Source of the DNA: Vulcanimicrobiota bacterium
GTDB taxonomy: Bacteria > Vulcanimicrobiota > Vulcanimicrobiia > Vulcanimicrobiales > Vulcanimicrobiaceae
Assembly: GCA_003140855.1 (NCBI GenBank)
Contig: PLLF01000059.1
Location: 29,686 to 93,685 of the forward strand
Length of the DNA stretch: 64,000 nt
Reading direction: 5' to 3'
The first letter of the stretch is position 1. Each line of letters opens with the position of its first letter. The notes below the pieces were generated by a model. That model made no database searches. It had not been told where the DNA came from and saw only the letters and a program-made list of their open reading frames with translations. The position numbers were made by a program, and so were the translations under genes. Below, piece after piece: positions 10,120 to 19,154 of this stretch.

Positions 10120-12314
10120 GTTTCTTCATAACCGGCGCAGCCGGGACCGGAAAAACCACCGAGCTCTTGCGGCGCGCGAGCGGAGCTGCGGACGCCGGCC
10201 CGGTGCTGCTGACGGCAGCTTCGCAGGCTTCGCTCGAAGCGTTGCATGAGCGTTACGAAAACGAAAACATTACCTTGCGTTCGCTCGACGAACTGGCGCT
10301 CGAGATTTTCTTCCACGCGGCGGACGATGGGTCGCGCCCGTCGCTCATCGATGACGTGCAAGCAGCTTTGCTGTTCGAAGAAGCAGCGCAGCCGCTGCTG
10401 TCGCTCGAATGGACCGAGTTCATGGAAGCGCAGGTCGATCCCGAAGTGCCGGGACTGCGCGCTCCGCAACGGTTCTTGGATGCGGCCTTTCACCTCTTCC
10501 TCAAATTTCGCGATGCGCTGGTCTCGCCCGAACAGTTCCTAGAGAGCGCCTTGCGCGGCGCGACTTCTTTTTACGCGCAGCCGCCGAATTTCGCGCATCC
10601 GGACCTTTTGTATTACACCAAGGAAACGCATCAAGGCTCGCTCGACGTCAATAACACGGAGCTCGAGCGGCAGCGCCGGCGCGAAGTCGATCTTGCGAAA
10701 ATCTTGTCCAAACTCTACCGCTCGTATCTGGATCATCCCGTGAAACAAGGGTGCCTCACCGCGCGCGATGCGGTTGCGGAAGCGGTAAAGATCGTCCGCG
10801 AACATGCAGCGATCGCCGGCGAGCTGCGAGCTCGGTATCCGGCAGTATATGTGGACGACGCGCAGCAGCTGACGCTGGCGCAGCTCCAATTGCTGCAAGC
10901 CATTTATGGCGAGAATCTCGACGCGGTGTGTTTTGCTTTGGACGAGGCCTCGGCGACGTCAACATTCCGCGGCGCGCGCCCGGATCGCGTGCTTGCGGTT
11001 CCAGGAGAGCGCCTGGAACTCAGCGACCAGCGCCGCAGCCCATTCGCGGTCGACGTGGCTTGCCGGCATCTGTCGGGAGCCGGCGGATCGCCGCCGGTGA
11101 GTACCGATCCGCAAGTCGGGCTCACGCTTTTTCGCGCTACGACGCGCAAAGCCGAAACGCAGTTCATCGCCGAGCACGTGTTGGCTTTGCTCGACGGCGG
11201 CGCGCAGCCGGGTGAAATCGCGCTGCTGCTCCGGTCGGTCGCCAACGCGCGCATCTATTGCGACGCGCTGCTCGATCGCAACATCCCCGTGCAAATTGCG
11301 GGTGACCTCAACGTATTTGGCGAGCCCGAAGCGATCGACGCGCTGGCGATTCTGTGGTTCGTGCACGATCCGTTCCGGCACGAATACTTGCTGCGCGTGC
11401 TTTCCGGGGAGGCCGTGGCGTTTTCGGACTCTACGGTGGCTGCGCTGTGTGCGGAACCGGATGACTCTCAAACGCTGCTCTTCACCGAAGAGCCGCTCGT
11501 GGTAAGCGGACCGCATGCGCCGCGCTGGGATCCGATGCGGGATGTCCGGTTGGGATGGAACGTGTTGCGCGGCGACCGCGATGCAAATCTTCCCGATCTC
11601 GCTCGCGACCGGCTGATGCGTTTGCGCGAGCTCCGCAAGGAGTGGCTGTCGGCGATGAAGACGCTCGCGCTGCCCGAGCTCGTACGCCTTATCTGGAGCC
11701 AAGGACTCGCCGGAACGGGCAAACCGGGGACCGCGCGCGCGCGATATCAGCAGTTGACGCTGCGGCGTTTGCACGATCGAATCGAAAAGTTTGCCGCCGA
11801 GAATCCGGAAGCATCGCTCGCGGAGTTCTTGGAATATGCCGAGCACCGTATGAACAGCGAATTCGAGTCGTGCGAAACCGTCGAAAGCGGCGATGCGGTT
11901 CGTATCTTGAGCATCGATGCATCGACCGGACATGAATTCGATCACGTCATCGTACCGAACGCTCGCGCCGGCGCTTTTCCCCGCTACTACGTGCCCGATG
12001 CGTTCCTCTACAGCCCAAGCCTCGGGATGATTGCGAAGGAAAACGTGGGCGAGGCTCGCGCCGCGCGCACCGCCAAATTCACATACTATATGTTCAGAAG
12101 CAAAACGCGCGAGCGGTATAATCGTGAAGAGCGCCGCGCGTTTGTTTACGCGCTGCGCCGCGCGAAGCGATCGGCGCTGGTGAGCGCGCACGAAAAAGCC
12201 ACGCGCGGCGTCGCTGCGCCGGAGTTCTTGGCCGAATTGCAAGCCGCTAGGCTTCCGGGCGCCGTGGATCTGTCCGACAAATGGCGTTCGAACAGCATTC
12301 AGCGCGCAAAATGA
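10116..12314 (+). CDS. UvrD/PcrA-superfamily helicase-like ATPase (divergent motifs)
   Basis: Walker A GAAGTGKTT; motif II VYVDDAQQL; FRGA; VRILSIDASTGHEFDHVIV; ERRAFVYALRRAKR. GTG start overlaps the nuclease TGA stop. Confidence 0.8.
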   Translation: MSFFITGAAGTGKTTELLRRASGAADAGPVLLTAASQASLEALHERYENENITLRSLDELALEIFFHAADDGSRPSLIDDVQAALLFEEAAQPLLSLEWTEFMEAQVDPEVPGLRAPQRFLDAAFHLFLKFRDALVSPEQFLESALRGATSFYAQPPNFAHPDLLYYTKETHQGSLDVNNTELERQRRREVDLAKILSKLYRSYLDHPVKQGCLTARDAVAEAVKIVREHAAIAGELRARYPAVYVDDAQQLTLAQLQLLQAIYGENLDAVCFALDEASATSTFRGARPDRVLAVPGERLELSDQRRSPFAVDVACRHLSGAGGSPPVSTDPQVGLTLFRATTRKAETQFIAEHVLALLDGGAQPGEIALLLRSVANARIYCDALLDRNIPVQIAGDLNVFGEPEAIDALAILWFVHDPFRHEYLLRVLSGEAVAFSDSTVAALCAEPDDSQTLLFTEEPLVVSGPHAPRWDPMRDVRLGWNVLRGDRDANLPDLARDRLMRLRELRKEWLSAMKTLALPELVRLIWSQGLAGTGKPGTARARYQQLTLRRLHDRIEKFAAENPEASLAEFLEYAEHRMNSEFESCETVESGDAVRILSIDASTGHEFDHVIVPNARAGAFPRYYVPDAFLYSPSLGMIAKENVGEARAARTAKFTYYMFRSKTRERYNREERRAFVYALRRAKRSALVSAHEKATRGVAAPEFLAELQAARLPGAVDLSDKWRSNSIQRAK

Positions 12315-13276
12315 GCGAATCTTTGACGGCGATTGCGCCCGAAGCATACGCCAAGCGAATTCTTCCGCTCACCGCTCCTCTGTGGGCGAATGGACGCACG
12401 TTCGATGCGTACGTTTCGCAGACGCTAGAGCTCGCGCGAACCGAATACGGCAAGAAGCATTATCAAACGCTCGGCTTGCAGGTGGGCAAAAATATCGTCG
12501 CGTCGTTCAAACGCTATGAGCGCATCGCGTGGCTGCGCGCAAACAGGCTGGCGGGAATCGGCATCGGCGCGGTCTTCACGCCTCCCGAGTATCGCGGGAG
12601 AGGGTACGCGAGCGCAATGCTTGCGATGGCGCTGGACAACGCGAGGACGCAGCGCTTTGATTTTGCGTACCTCTTCTCCGACATCCACCCGCAATTCTAT
12701 AAGACGCTGGGATTCGTGGAACTGCCGTCGCGGCTGATTTCATTCCGCGCCGATTCACTATCGCAGAAACGGCTCGACGTCGCAACGCTCTCGCCAAAAG
12801 ATTGGCCTGCAGTGCGACGCTGTTTCGATGCAACGCAGGCCCGTCGCGACTGGGGCTTCGAACGCGGACCCGCTTTGGGAAAATGGCTGCAAACGCGGAT
12901 CCGGCACGGTTCGGAGCATGTACGCGGGCAAGCGGCGCGCTTGGCCGTGCGGCGCGGGCGCGGAATCGCAGCTTACGTCCTCGGTCAGCGCGAGCCGGTG
13001 CACGACGCTTACGTCTTGGACGAATTTGGATTTGCATCTGAAAAAGACCGCGAACTCGTCGGCCCGCTGTTGCGCGCCGCCGCGGGCGATCTTCGGCGGA
13101 TTACCGGATGGCTGCCGCCCGACAGCGTGCGCAATCTCCTGCCGCGCGGCAGCGTGCGCAAACGCAAAGACGCGATCCTAATGATCGCGCCGCTTAGTTC
13201 GCGAGGAAAAAGTTTCTTAGAGCGGGCGAAAACAACGGGCGCCGCCGACGGAGTCTGGTCGACGGATCATATCTAG
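12311..13276 (+). CDS. GNAT-family N-acetyltransferase (Eis-like)
   Basis: GIGAVFTPPEYRGRGYASAMLAMALDNA acetyl-CoA binding motif; start at 12311. Confidence 0.8.
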   Translation: MSESLTAIAPEAYAKRILPLTAPLWANGRTFDAYVSQTLELARTEYGKKHYQTLGLQVGKNIVASFKRYERIAWLRANRLAGIGIGAVFTPPEYRGRGYASAMLAMALDNARTQRFDFAYLFSDIHPQFYKTLGFVELPSRLISFRADSLSQKRLDVATLSPKDWPAVRRCFDATQARRDWGFERGPALGKWLQTRIRHGSEHVRGQAARLAVRRGRGIAAYVLGQREPVHDAYVLDEFGFASEKDRELVGPLLRAAAGDLRRITGWLPPDSVRNLLPRGSVRKRKDAILMIAPLSSRGKSFLERAKTTGAADGVWSTDHI

Positions 13277-13281
13277 CGGGG

Positions 13282-13563
13282 CTACTGCTGCGGAACGTCC
13301 CTGTACTCTCTCGCGCCGGTCGTCGGGTTGTAGAAAACGTCCACAAGTTTGCCGCTGCCAGGATCCACGAATCTCTCACCGGTCGGCTCCCACCCGGTGC
13401 TCGGGCGCACGCGCGGCCGATAGCGACCTTCAAACAGCGTGCCGAGCAACAACGCCACGCCTGCAATGATCGGCGGCAGCGCGCCAATGCCAAGAAACCG
13501 AAACGTGAAGAGCCCGAATGCCAATGCCACAAACCCGACGATGATGATGATTACGCGCAGCAT
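13282..13563 (-). CDS. Small membrane protein
   Basis: 93 aa; two hydrophobic segments then a soluble tail. Confidence 0.55.
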   Translation of the reverse strand: MLRVIIIIVGFVALAFGLFTFRFLGIGALPPIIAGVALLLGTLFEGRYRPRVRPSTGWEPTGERFVDPGSGKLVDVFYNPTTGAREYRDVPQQ

Positions 13564-13565
13564 CG

Positions 13566-13889
13566 TTATTGTGCCGGCACCAGCGTGACGGCAGTACCGT
13601 AAGCGACGACTTCGGTCATCGTATTGCCCATTTCGGAAGAGTCGAAGCGCATCATGGCAACCGCGTCGGCGCCCATCGCCTGCGCATTCTGCACCATGCG
13701 GTCGATCGCGTGGCGACGCGTCTCTTCCACAAGCTGCGTGTATTCCGTGATTTCACCGCCCATTATCGAGCGCAGCGCGGCTACGATATTGCCGCCCAAG
13801 CCGCGGCTGCGCACAACCACACCGAAGACTTGGCCTTTCGTTTCTTTTATGCGATAACCCGCGATGTTTTCGGTCGTTGCGACGATCAT
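13566..13889 (-). CDS. YbjQ/UPF0145 family protein
   Basis: VRSRGLGGNIVAALRSIMGGEITEYTQLVEETRRHAIDRMVQNAQAMGADAVAMMRFD. Confidence 0.92.
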   Translation of the reverse strand: MIVATTENIAGYRIKETKGQVFGVVVRSRGLGGNIVAALRSIMGGEITEYTQLVEETRRHAIDRMVQNAQAMGADAVAMMRFDSSEMGNTMTEVVAYGTAVTLVPAQ

Positions 13890-14956
13890 GTTGAGCCTCC
13901 CATCGGTGCACTACCCGCGAATAAACTTTGTTGTTTCGGTTCACCTGGTACGAGTGAAGCCACCCGCGTGCCAAGCAGGCGCACCGGTGCACGTTCGACT
14001 TCGGCGCGCCGCAAACAGTGCAACGCCGAAACGAAAATCTGCCGCGCGTCCATCGTCGGCTCCGCCAGGTTAGTCTGCCGGACGATGATACGAAAATCGG
14101 CCCGTTTTATTTTGATGCCGATCGTGCAGGCCGACAGCCCTTCCTTTTCGAGTTTTTGAGCCAACTCCAATGCCTGTTCGCGCAAGAGCTCGCGCAATTG
14201 TTTTTCATCACGTACGTCGTATTCGAACGTCTCCTCGGTGGAGATCGATTTGGTTTCACGTTCGGGCTCGACTTTTCGCCGATCGACGCCGCGCGCCAAA
14301 TCGCGCAGCTCCATGCCCCACGAACCAAAGATAGCACGCACGCGCTCGTCCGAAAGTGCGGCCACGTCGCCAATGGTCGTGATGCCGCGTTCTTGCAGGC
14401 GCATTTGCGTCTTCGGGCCGACGCCCCACAGCCGTCCGACGGGCAGCGGCGCCAGAAATTCCGCTTCGCGCCCCGGCGCGAGCGTTTGCAAGCCGTTGGG
14501 CTTGCACGAATCGGAAAGAATCTTCGCAAGCATCATTCCGCTCGCCACGCCTGCGCTGACCGTCAATCCGACTTCATCGAAAATTTCTGTGCGGATCGTT
14601 TTTGCCAAGGCGCCCGCATCTTCGGTCGTGCACTCGCCAAAATCCACAAACGCTTCGTCCATCGACAATCCTTGGACCGCGTGGCCGCGACGCTCGAGGA
14701 TGGAAAATATTTGACGCGAGGTCTCGCGATATTTCTGCATGTTCGGAGGCACGACAATAAGCTCGGGACATGCTTCGAGCGCTCGATAGAGCGGGACGGC
14801 CGATTTCACGCCGTAGGGGCGCGCTTCGTACGAGGCTGTCAACACTACGGCGCGCCGGCTCGACCCGGCGACTGCGACCGGCTTGCCGCGCAGTTCGGGG
14901 TTGTCGCGAATTTCAACGTTCGCGTAAAAGGCGTCGACGTCAAAGTGCGCGATCAT
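13886..14956 (-). CDS. dinB: DNA polymerase IV (Y-family)
   Basis: MIAHFDVDAFYANVEIRDNPELRGKPVAVAG..., SMDEAFVDF, HhH region. Confidence 0.95.
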   Translation of the reverse strand: MIAHFDVDAFYANVEIRDNPELRGKPVAVAGSSRRAVVLTASYEARPYGVKSAVPLYRALEACPELIVVPPNMQKYRETSRQIFSILERRGHAVQGLSMDEAFVDFGECTTEDAGALAKTIRTEIFDEVGLTVSAGVASGMMLAKILSDSCKPNGLQTLAPGREAEFLAPLPVGRLWGVGPKTQMRLQERGITTIGDVAALSDERVRAIFGSWGMELRDLARGVDRRKVEPERETKSISTEETFEYDVRDEKQLRELLREQALELAQKLEKEGLSACTIGIKIKRADFRIIVRQTNLAEPTMDARQIFVSALHCLRRAEVERAPVRLLGTRVASLVPGEPKQQSLFAGSAPMGGST

Positions 14957-15804
14957 ATTTCGTGGCCGGCCCCTTTGAATATCGCGCGAATCGTTTCGAC
15001 GTTGCGCGCGTCGTCGGCTTCTTCGCCCGGCGTTTCGAGAATCGCGGTTTTGTCGCGCAGTTCGGGCCGCGCCGCAAGCGCGCGAAAGCCATCGAAACCG
15101 ATGTTGCCGTCGCCGATGTGATGGTGGCGGTCGCGATTTCCGCCCAGCGGCACTTCGGTGTCGTTGAAATGAAACATCGGAATGCGGTCGAGGCCGATCT
15201 GCTCGGCAGCTTCATAGATGAAGCCGTCCACGCCGCGCTGCGAATTTATTTCATAACCCGCCGCCCAAGCGTGCGCCGTGTCGAGGCAGACTCCTAGCTG
15301 CGGATGGTCGACAATTTTAATGAACCGGCCGAGTTCTTCGAGCGTTCCACCGCAGAGCGAACCGGCGCCCGCGGAATTTTCCATCACGAGCGTCACGCCG
15401 GGCGCGATGCCTTCCAGCGCCGCTTCCAATAACCGGCACGCGGAAGCAAAGCCTTCGTTGCGGTCGCGCTTTCCGTACGAGCCAAGGTGCGTGTTTACAT
15501 AAGCCACGCCGCCAGCTTCGGCGGCCTCCAGATCGTATCGCAATAACGCGAGGGAACCGTTGGCGATCTTCTCGTTTTCGCTGGCGAGATTGATGAGGTA
15601 GGGCGTGTGAATCGCGCACGGGTCGATGCCGGCCTCGGCACGGAGCGCGCGAAACGCTTCGAGCGCGGGGCGGTTGATCGGACTCGTGCGATAGCTGCGC
15701 GGATTGCTCGAAAAGATTTGGATGGCCGTGCACTTGACGCGCTTGGCGTATTCGATCGCGGCGGCGTAGCCGGCCGAGACGCGCACGTGCACGCCGATTC
15801 GCAT
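14953..15804 (-). CDS. nfo: Deoxyribonuclease IV (AP endonuclease)
   Basis: RIGVHVRVSAGYAAAIEYAKRV..., NTHLGSYG, LVMENSAGAGS, VCLDTAHAWAAGY, HFNDTEVPLGGNRDRHHHIG. Confidence 0.94.
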   Translation of the reverse strand: MRIGVHVRVSAGYAAAIEYAKRVKCTAIQIFSSNPRSYRTSPINRPALEAFRALRAEAGIDPCAIHTPYLINLASENEKIANGSLALLRYDLEAAEAGGVAYVNTHLGSYGKRDRNEGFASACRLLEAALEGIAPGVTLVMENSAGAGSLCGGTLEELGRFIKIVDHPQLGVCLDTAHAWAAGYEINSQRGVDGFIYEAAEQIGLDRIPMFHFNDTEVPLGGNRDRHHHIGDGNIGFDGFRALAARPELRDKTAILETPGEEADDARNVETIRAIFKGAGHEI

Positions 15805-15810
15805 GCGCGC

Positions 15811-16383
15811 TTATTCCGCGGGGACGCTAGCCGTCAGGTTCGCCGTCAGCAAGCCCAGTTCGAGCGGCTGGCCTTGCTCCAACTCCATCGGCGGTAGATC
15901 GTCGAGCGAGCGCAGCCCGAACGATTCCAAAAATTCGGGAGTGGTTTTATATAGCAGCGGTCTGCCGACCACGTCTTTGCGCCCGGCTTCCGCGATGAAC
16001 ACGCGATCGAGCAGTGTTGAAACGACGCTGTCGGACGCCACGCCGCGAATCGATTCGATTTCACTTTTGGTTACGGGCTGGAGATAAGCCACAATTGCGA
16101 GCGTCTCCAGCGCCGGCGTTGAGAGATTTGTCCTTGGAGGCAACAGGTACGCTTCGACCACCTCGCGGGCCGAAGGCGCCGTCGCAAATCGGTAGCCGCC
16201 GCCAATTTCGCGCAAGACGATGCCGCGCTCGGCATACTCGGCCTCGATGCGCTGCAACGCCGTCGCAACGTCGGTTTCCGACGCGCGCGTGAGCTTCGCG
16301 ATCTCTTTGATCGGCAGCGCTTCGCTCGCAACGAAGAGCAGCGCCTCGATGGGACGGCGCAGCTGGTCGATTTCTCCGTTCAC
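15811..16383 (-). CDS. scpB: SMC-Scp complex subunit ScpB
   Basis: RPIEALLFVASEALPIKEIAKL..., LSTPALETLAIVAYLQPVTKSEIESIRGVASDSVVSTLLDR. Confidence 0.94.
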   Translation of the reverse strand: MNGEIDQLRRPIEALLFVASEALPIKEIAKLTRASETDVATALQRIEAEYAERGIVLREIGGGYRFATAPSAREVVEAYLLPPRTNLSTPALETLAIVAYLQPVTKSEIESIRGVASDSVVSTLLDRVFIAEAGRKDVVGRPLLYKTTPEFLESFGLRSLDDLPPMELEQGQPLELGLLTANLTASVPAE

Positions 16384-17144
16384 GTTTTAGCCACGAGGAA
16401 CAAGCGGATATCGTCGAACGGCGCCTTCTGATCGAAAGCCAGGCGCTTGCGCCGGATCAATTCCAGGATCGCAAGGAAGGTCACGACGATCGATTCGCGC
16501 GTCATGCCCAACTCTTTGCACAGCACCGAGAACAACACCTCACGCTGCTCGCGCACCCGGCGCATGATGTAATCCATTGAAGCGACCAGAGTAAGGCGTT
16601 CGCGCGCAATCGTGCGTTTTTCCGGACGCGCGCTCTGCAGCATCGTTAAAAACGCGTGCGTTAAGCGATTGGGATCGACGCGATACTTCTGGCGAAGCTC
16701 GCTGTGCGGGTCGCCGAGATCGCGAAAGAAATAAGACGACGCCTCGAACTGCCGCTGCCGCAAATCTTCACCGACCTCGCGATACTTCGAATACGCGATG
16801 AGGCGCTGACGCAGGCGCTCCTCGACCTCTTCGGCCGACTCGCCTTCTTCCAAAAATTCAGCGGGAATGGGCGGCAGCAGCGCACGCGATTTGAGAAAGA
16901 CGAGCGTCGCGGCGATCACTAAGTACTCGGCGGCGGCCTCGACGTCGATCGCTTCCATCATCGAAACATACGCAAGGTATTGTTCTGCCACTAACGCGAG
17001 CGGTACGGTGGCGATGTCGAGCTGCCGTTCCTTTACGAGAGTCAGCAGCAAATCGAGCGGACCGTCGAAATTTTCAACGCTGACGCGCAGCGCGTGTTCG
17101 TTTACCTCAGGCTGTAAGACGGCCGGGGCGCCCGCTTCATTCAC
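16380..17144 (-). CDS. scpA: Segregation and condensation protein ScpA
   Basis: RVSVENFDGPLDLLLTLVKERQLDIATVPLALVAEQYLAYV..., AAEYLVIAATLVFLKSRALLP. Confidence 0.94.
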   Translation of the reverse strand: MNEAGAPAVLQPEVNEHALRVSVENFDGPLDLLLTLVKERQLDIATVPLALVAEQYLAYVSMMEAIDVEAAAEYLVIAATLVFLKSRALLPPIPAEFLEEGESAEEVEERLRQRLIAYSKYREVGEDLRQRQFEASSYFFRDLGDPHSELRQKYRVDPNRLTHAFLTMLQSARPEKRTIARERLTLVASMDYIMRRVREQREVLFSVLCKELGMTRESIVVTFLAILELIRRKRLAFDQKAPFDDIRLFLVAKT

Positions 17145-17153
17145 CAGGCTAGT

Positions 17154-17633
17154 TTACGAGGAACGCTGCTCGGCAACCCTCGCGACAACCGGAATATCGC
17201 CGAACGCGGTGGGATTAGCCAAAAGGTAATCCTGCGCCATGTCGATCAGCCGCTTCTCGTTGACGTACTTGAGCGAGCGCTTCGCGGCCGCGACGTCGAA
17301 CCAGCGGGCCTCGTCGACTTCGTGATCGTGGTTGGCGGTGTCTCCGGAGAGATAGCGCATCAAATAGAACGTCACGGATTTCTTGTGCTTGAGATGGTTG
17401 AGGTAAAACCAGTACGAGATGTCGTTGAGTTTGGTGACGATCTCGCCCCAGCAGCCGGTCTCCTCGCGGACTTCGCGCAGGGCGGCTTGCTCGTGGGATT
17501 CTCGGGCCTCAACATGCCCTTTGGGCAGCGTCCAAATGCGCGGCGTGCCTCGCCCGATGAGCAAAGCATCGTAGGCCGACTCGCGCCGCCGAAGCACGAG
17601 TCCGCCTGCGGAAACCTCGTATTTGATTCGCAT
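17154..17633 (-). CDS. NUDIX hydrolase
   Basis: Nudix box: GHVEARESHEQAALREVREETGCWG. Confidence 0.93.
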   Translation of the reverse strand: MRIKYEVSAGGLVLRRRESAYDALLIGRGTPRIWTLPKGHVEARESHEQAALREVREETGCWGEIVTKLNDISYWFYLNHLKHKKSVTFYLMRYLSGDTANHDHEVDEARWFDVAAAKRSLKYVNEKRLIDMAQDYLLANPTAFGDIPVVARVAEQRSS

Positions 17634-17826
17634 CGTAAGCCCCTAAAGAACCCCTAGAGGACCGGAAAGGCGCCCCCGTGGGGTCGCCTCCTATTACTTC
17701 GATTATAGCCGACGGGCCCAAGAAGAGCCTGCTACGGAGGCATGGTTCCGACGGGTTCGGGCGACCCCACCGCGACGACCGGACAGGGCAAAAAGCGGGT
17801 CGCCGAGGCAGGGCCGGCGGCGAAAG

Positions 17827-18231
17827 TCAGTGCGTAGCCTCCGGCCGGCGGGCAGGGCGCAGGGGCCGTCGCATGGCCGTAGAGGGGTCGACTGAAATCG
17901 TGAACGGCGGCTTGCCCAAGGCCGGTTCGGTAACGTCGGCTCGCAGGCTTTGCGGGGGCACGTCCGCCGGCGGCGACAGCGAAACGACGGTTCCGCTTCC
18001 GCCGGGCGCGGGTGCGAAAGCGAGCGTGGCCGTTCCGCCGCTCGTGGCTGCGATCGCGCGCGCATGCGCGAGCTGCGCGTCGAATATCGTGGCCGCCGAT
18101 CGCGTTTCGAATCCTCGGCTACCCGAGCTAAGAAATGCGACGGCGGAAATCATCGCAAGAATTGCGGCAACCAGCAGCACTTCGATAAGCGTCGTTCCGC
18201 GCTGCGCGTCCACTCCGACAGTGGTGCCCAT
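17827..18231 (-). CDS. Type II/IV pseudopilin-like protein (prepilin N-methylation motif)
   Basis: QRGTTLIEVLLVAAILAMISAVAFLSSGSRG: GTTLIE prepilin motif plus hydrophobic helix. Confidence 0.75.
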   Translation of the reverse strand: MGTTVGVDAQRGTTLIEVLLVAAILAMISAVAFLSSGSRGFETRSAATIFDAQLAHARAIAATSGGTATLAFAPAPGGSGTVVSLSPPADVPPQSLRADVTEPALGKPPFTISVDPSTAMRRPLRPARRPEATH

Positions 18232-18274
18232 AGGCCGTTGTGCTGCGAACCATAAAAAGCTGTATGCTCGTGGC

Positions 18275-18991
18275 ATGAACAAGGTGGTCATTCTTATTGC
18301 AGCGGCAGGCTTGCTGCTCGGCGCCACGGATGCCCAGTCGGCGCGCATGCACAGATTCGTCAGCGTTGCAGTCGCCGGCGCAGCGCGAGGCTTCGTAGGT
18401 TACAAGCCCAACACCGGAGCTGCGCTTTCAGGCGATTGCGGCGTGCGCACTGTCGAGGGCCGCAAGATGCTTGATTGCCGTTTCTCCGTGTTTGAGGATC
18501 CCGGACGGAGCCAATTCATATCGCTATTCAAGGCCGCGCTTCCGCTCAGCTTCAAATCCTCGAAGTGCACGTTCACCGGCGCGTACCCGCACGAAGACAT
18601 CATGGAGGAAACGTGCTTTCGTGAACCGGGCGGAGTTGAAGCCGACGTCGGTACCGATGACAGCGGCGCCGCGCATCTCTACTTTTCTGCACCTGCCGCT
18701 GTGCCGCCCGTTGCGCCATCGCCTTCGCCCGCCGATTGGCGGCCCGCCGCGATGCGCAAGTTTTTCATTTGGGCCTTGGATACGGCGTATAAGATGTCGG
18801 CTCCGGGAGCATACGCAGGTCCGGGCAATACACCCGACGACTTGCGCCGCCTGATCGGCGGTTGCGATCCACAGGCTCGCGAGAACCCTCTGCGCGTTGA
18901 TCTTCTGTGCGGATCTGCACCTGACGGCGTTTTTGCCAATCAAGCCGCATTTCTCGCAATTGCAAACGGTCGATGCCGGCCGGCTTCGTAA
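18275..18991 (+). CDS. Secreted hypothetical protein
   Basis: MNKVVILIAAAGLLLGATDAQSA signal peptide; -10-like TATGCT 18263-18268 directly upstream. Confidence 0.6.
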   Translation: MNKVVILIAAAGLLLGATDAQSARMHRFVSVAVAGAARGFVGYKPNTGAALSGDCGVRTVEGRKMLDCRFSVFEDPGRSQFISLFKAALPLSFKSSKCTFTGAYPHEDIMEETCFREPGGVEADVGTDDSGAAHLYFSAPAAVPPVAPSPSPADWRPAAMRKFFIWALDTAYKMSAPGAYAGPGNTPDDLRRLIGGCDPQARENPLRVDLLCGSAPDGVFANQAAFLAIANGRCRPAS

Positions 18992-19154
18992 GAACGACTT
19001 GTCCGGCGGCTTCGAGCCTGCCCGATTATCTAGCCAGCGAAGTCCTTCTGGAATGCTTGCGCAATTCGAGCGGTACGGAAATCGACTTGGAGCGCAATAC
19101 GGATCAACGCGTAAAGGGCTTGTTCGGGATTTCCGTCGTTGTGCTCCCGCACCC

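Noticed and set aside
10959-12347. 462-aa ORF on the minus strand antisense to the UvrD-like gene
   Set aside because: Antisense to a well-supported coding region; low-complexity Arg/Ala-rich translation typical of shadow ORFs in GC-rich DNA.
17783-17792. ACAGGGCAAA, reminiscent of a conserved piece of c-di-GMP-I (GEMM) riboswitches near a pilin gene
   Set aside because: The second conserved GEMM segment (GGGACGCAAAGC-like) is missing and the strand/position do not fit a leader of the pilin gene.
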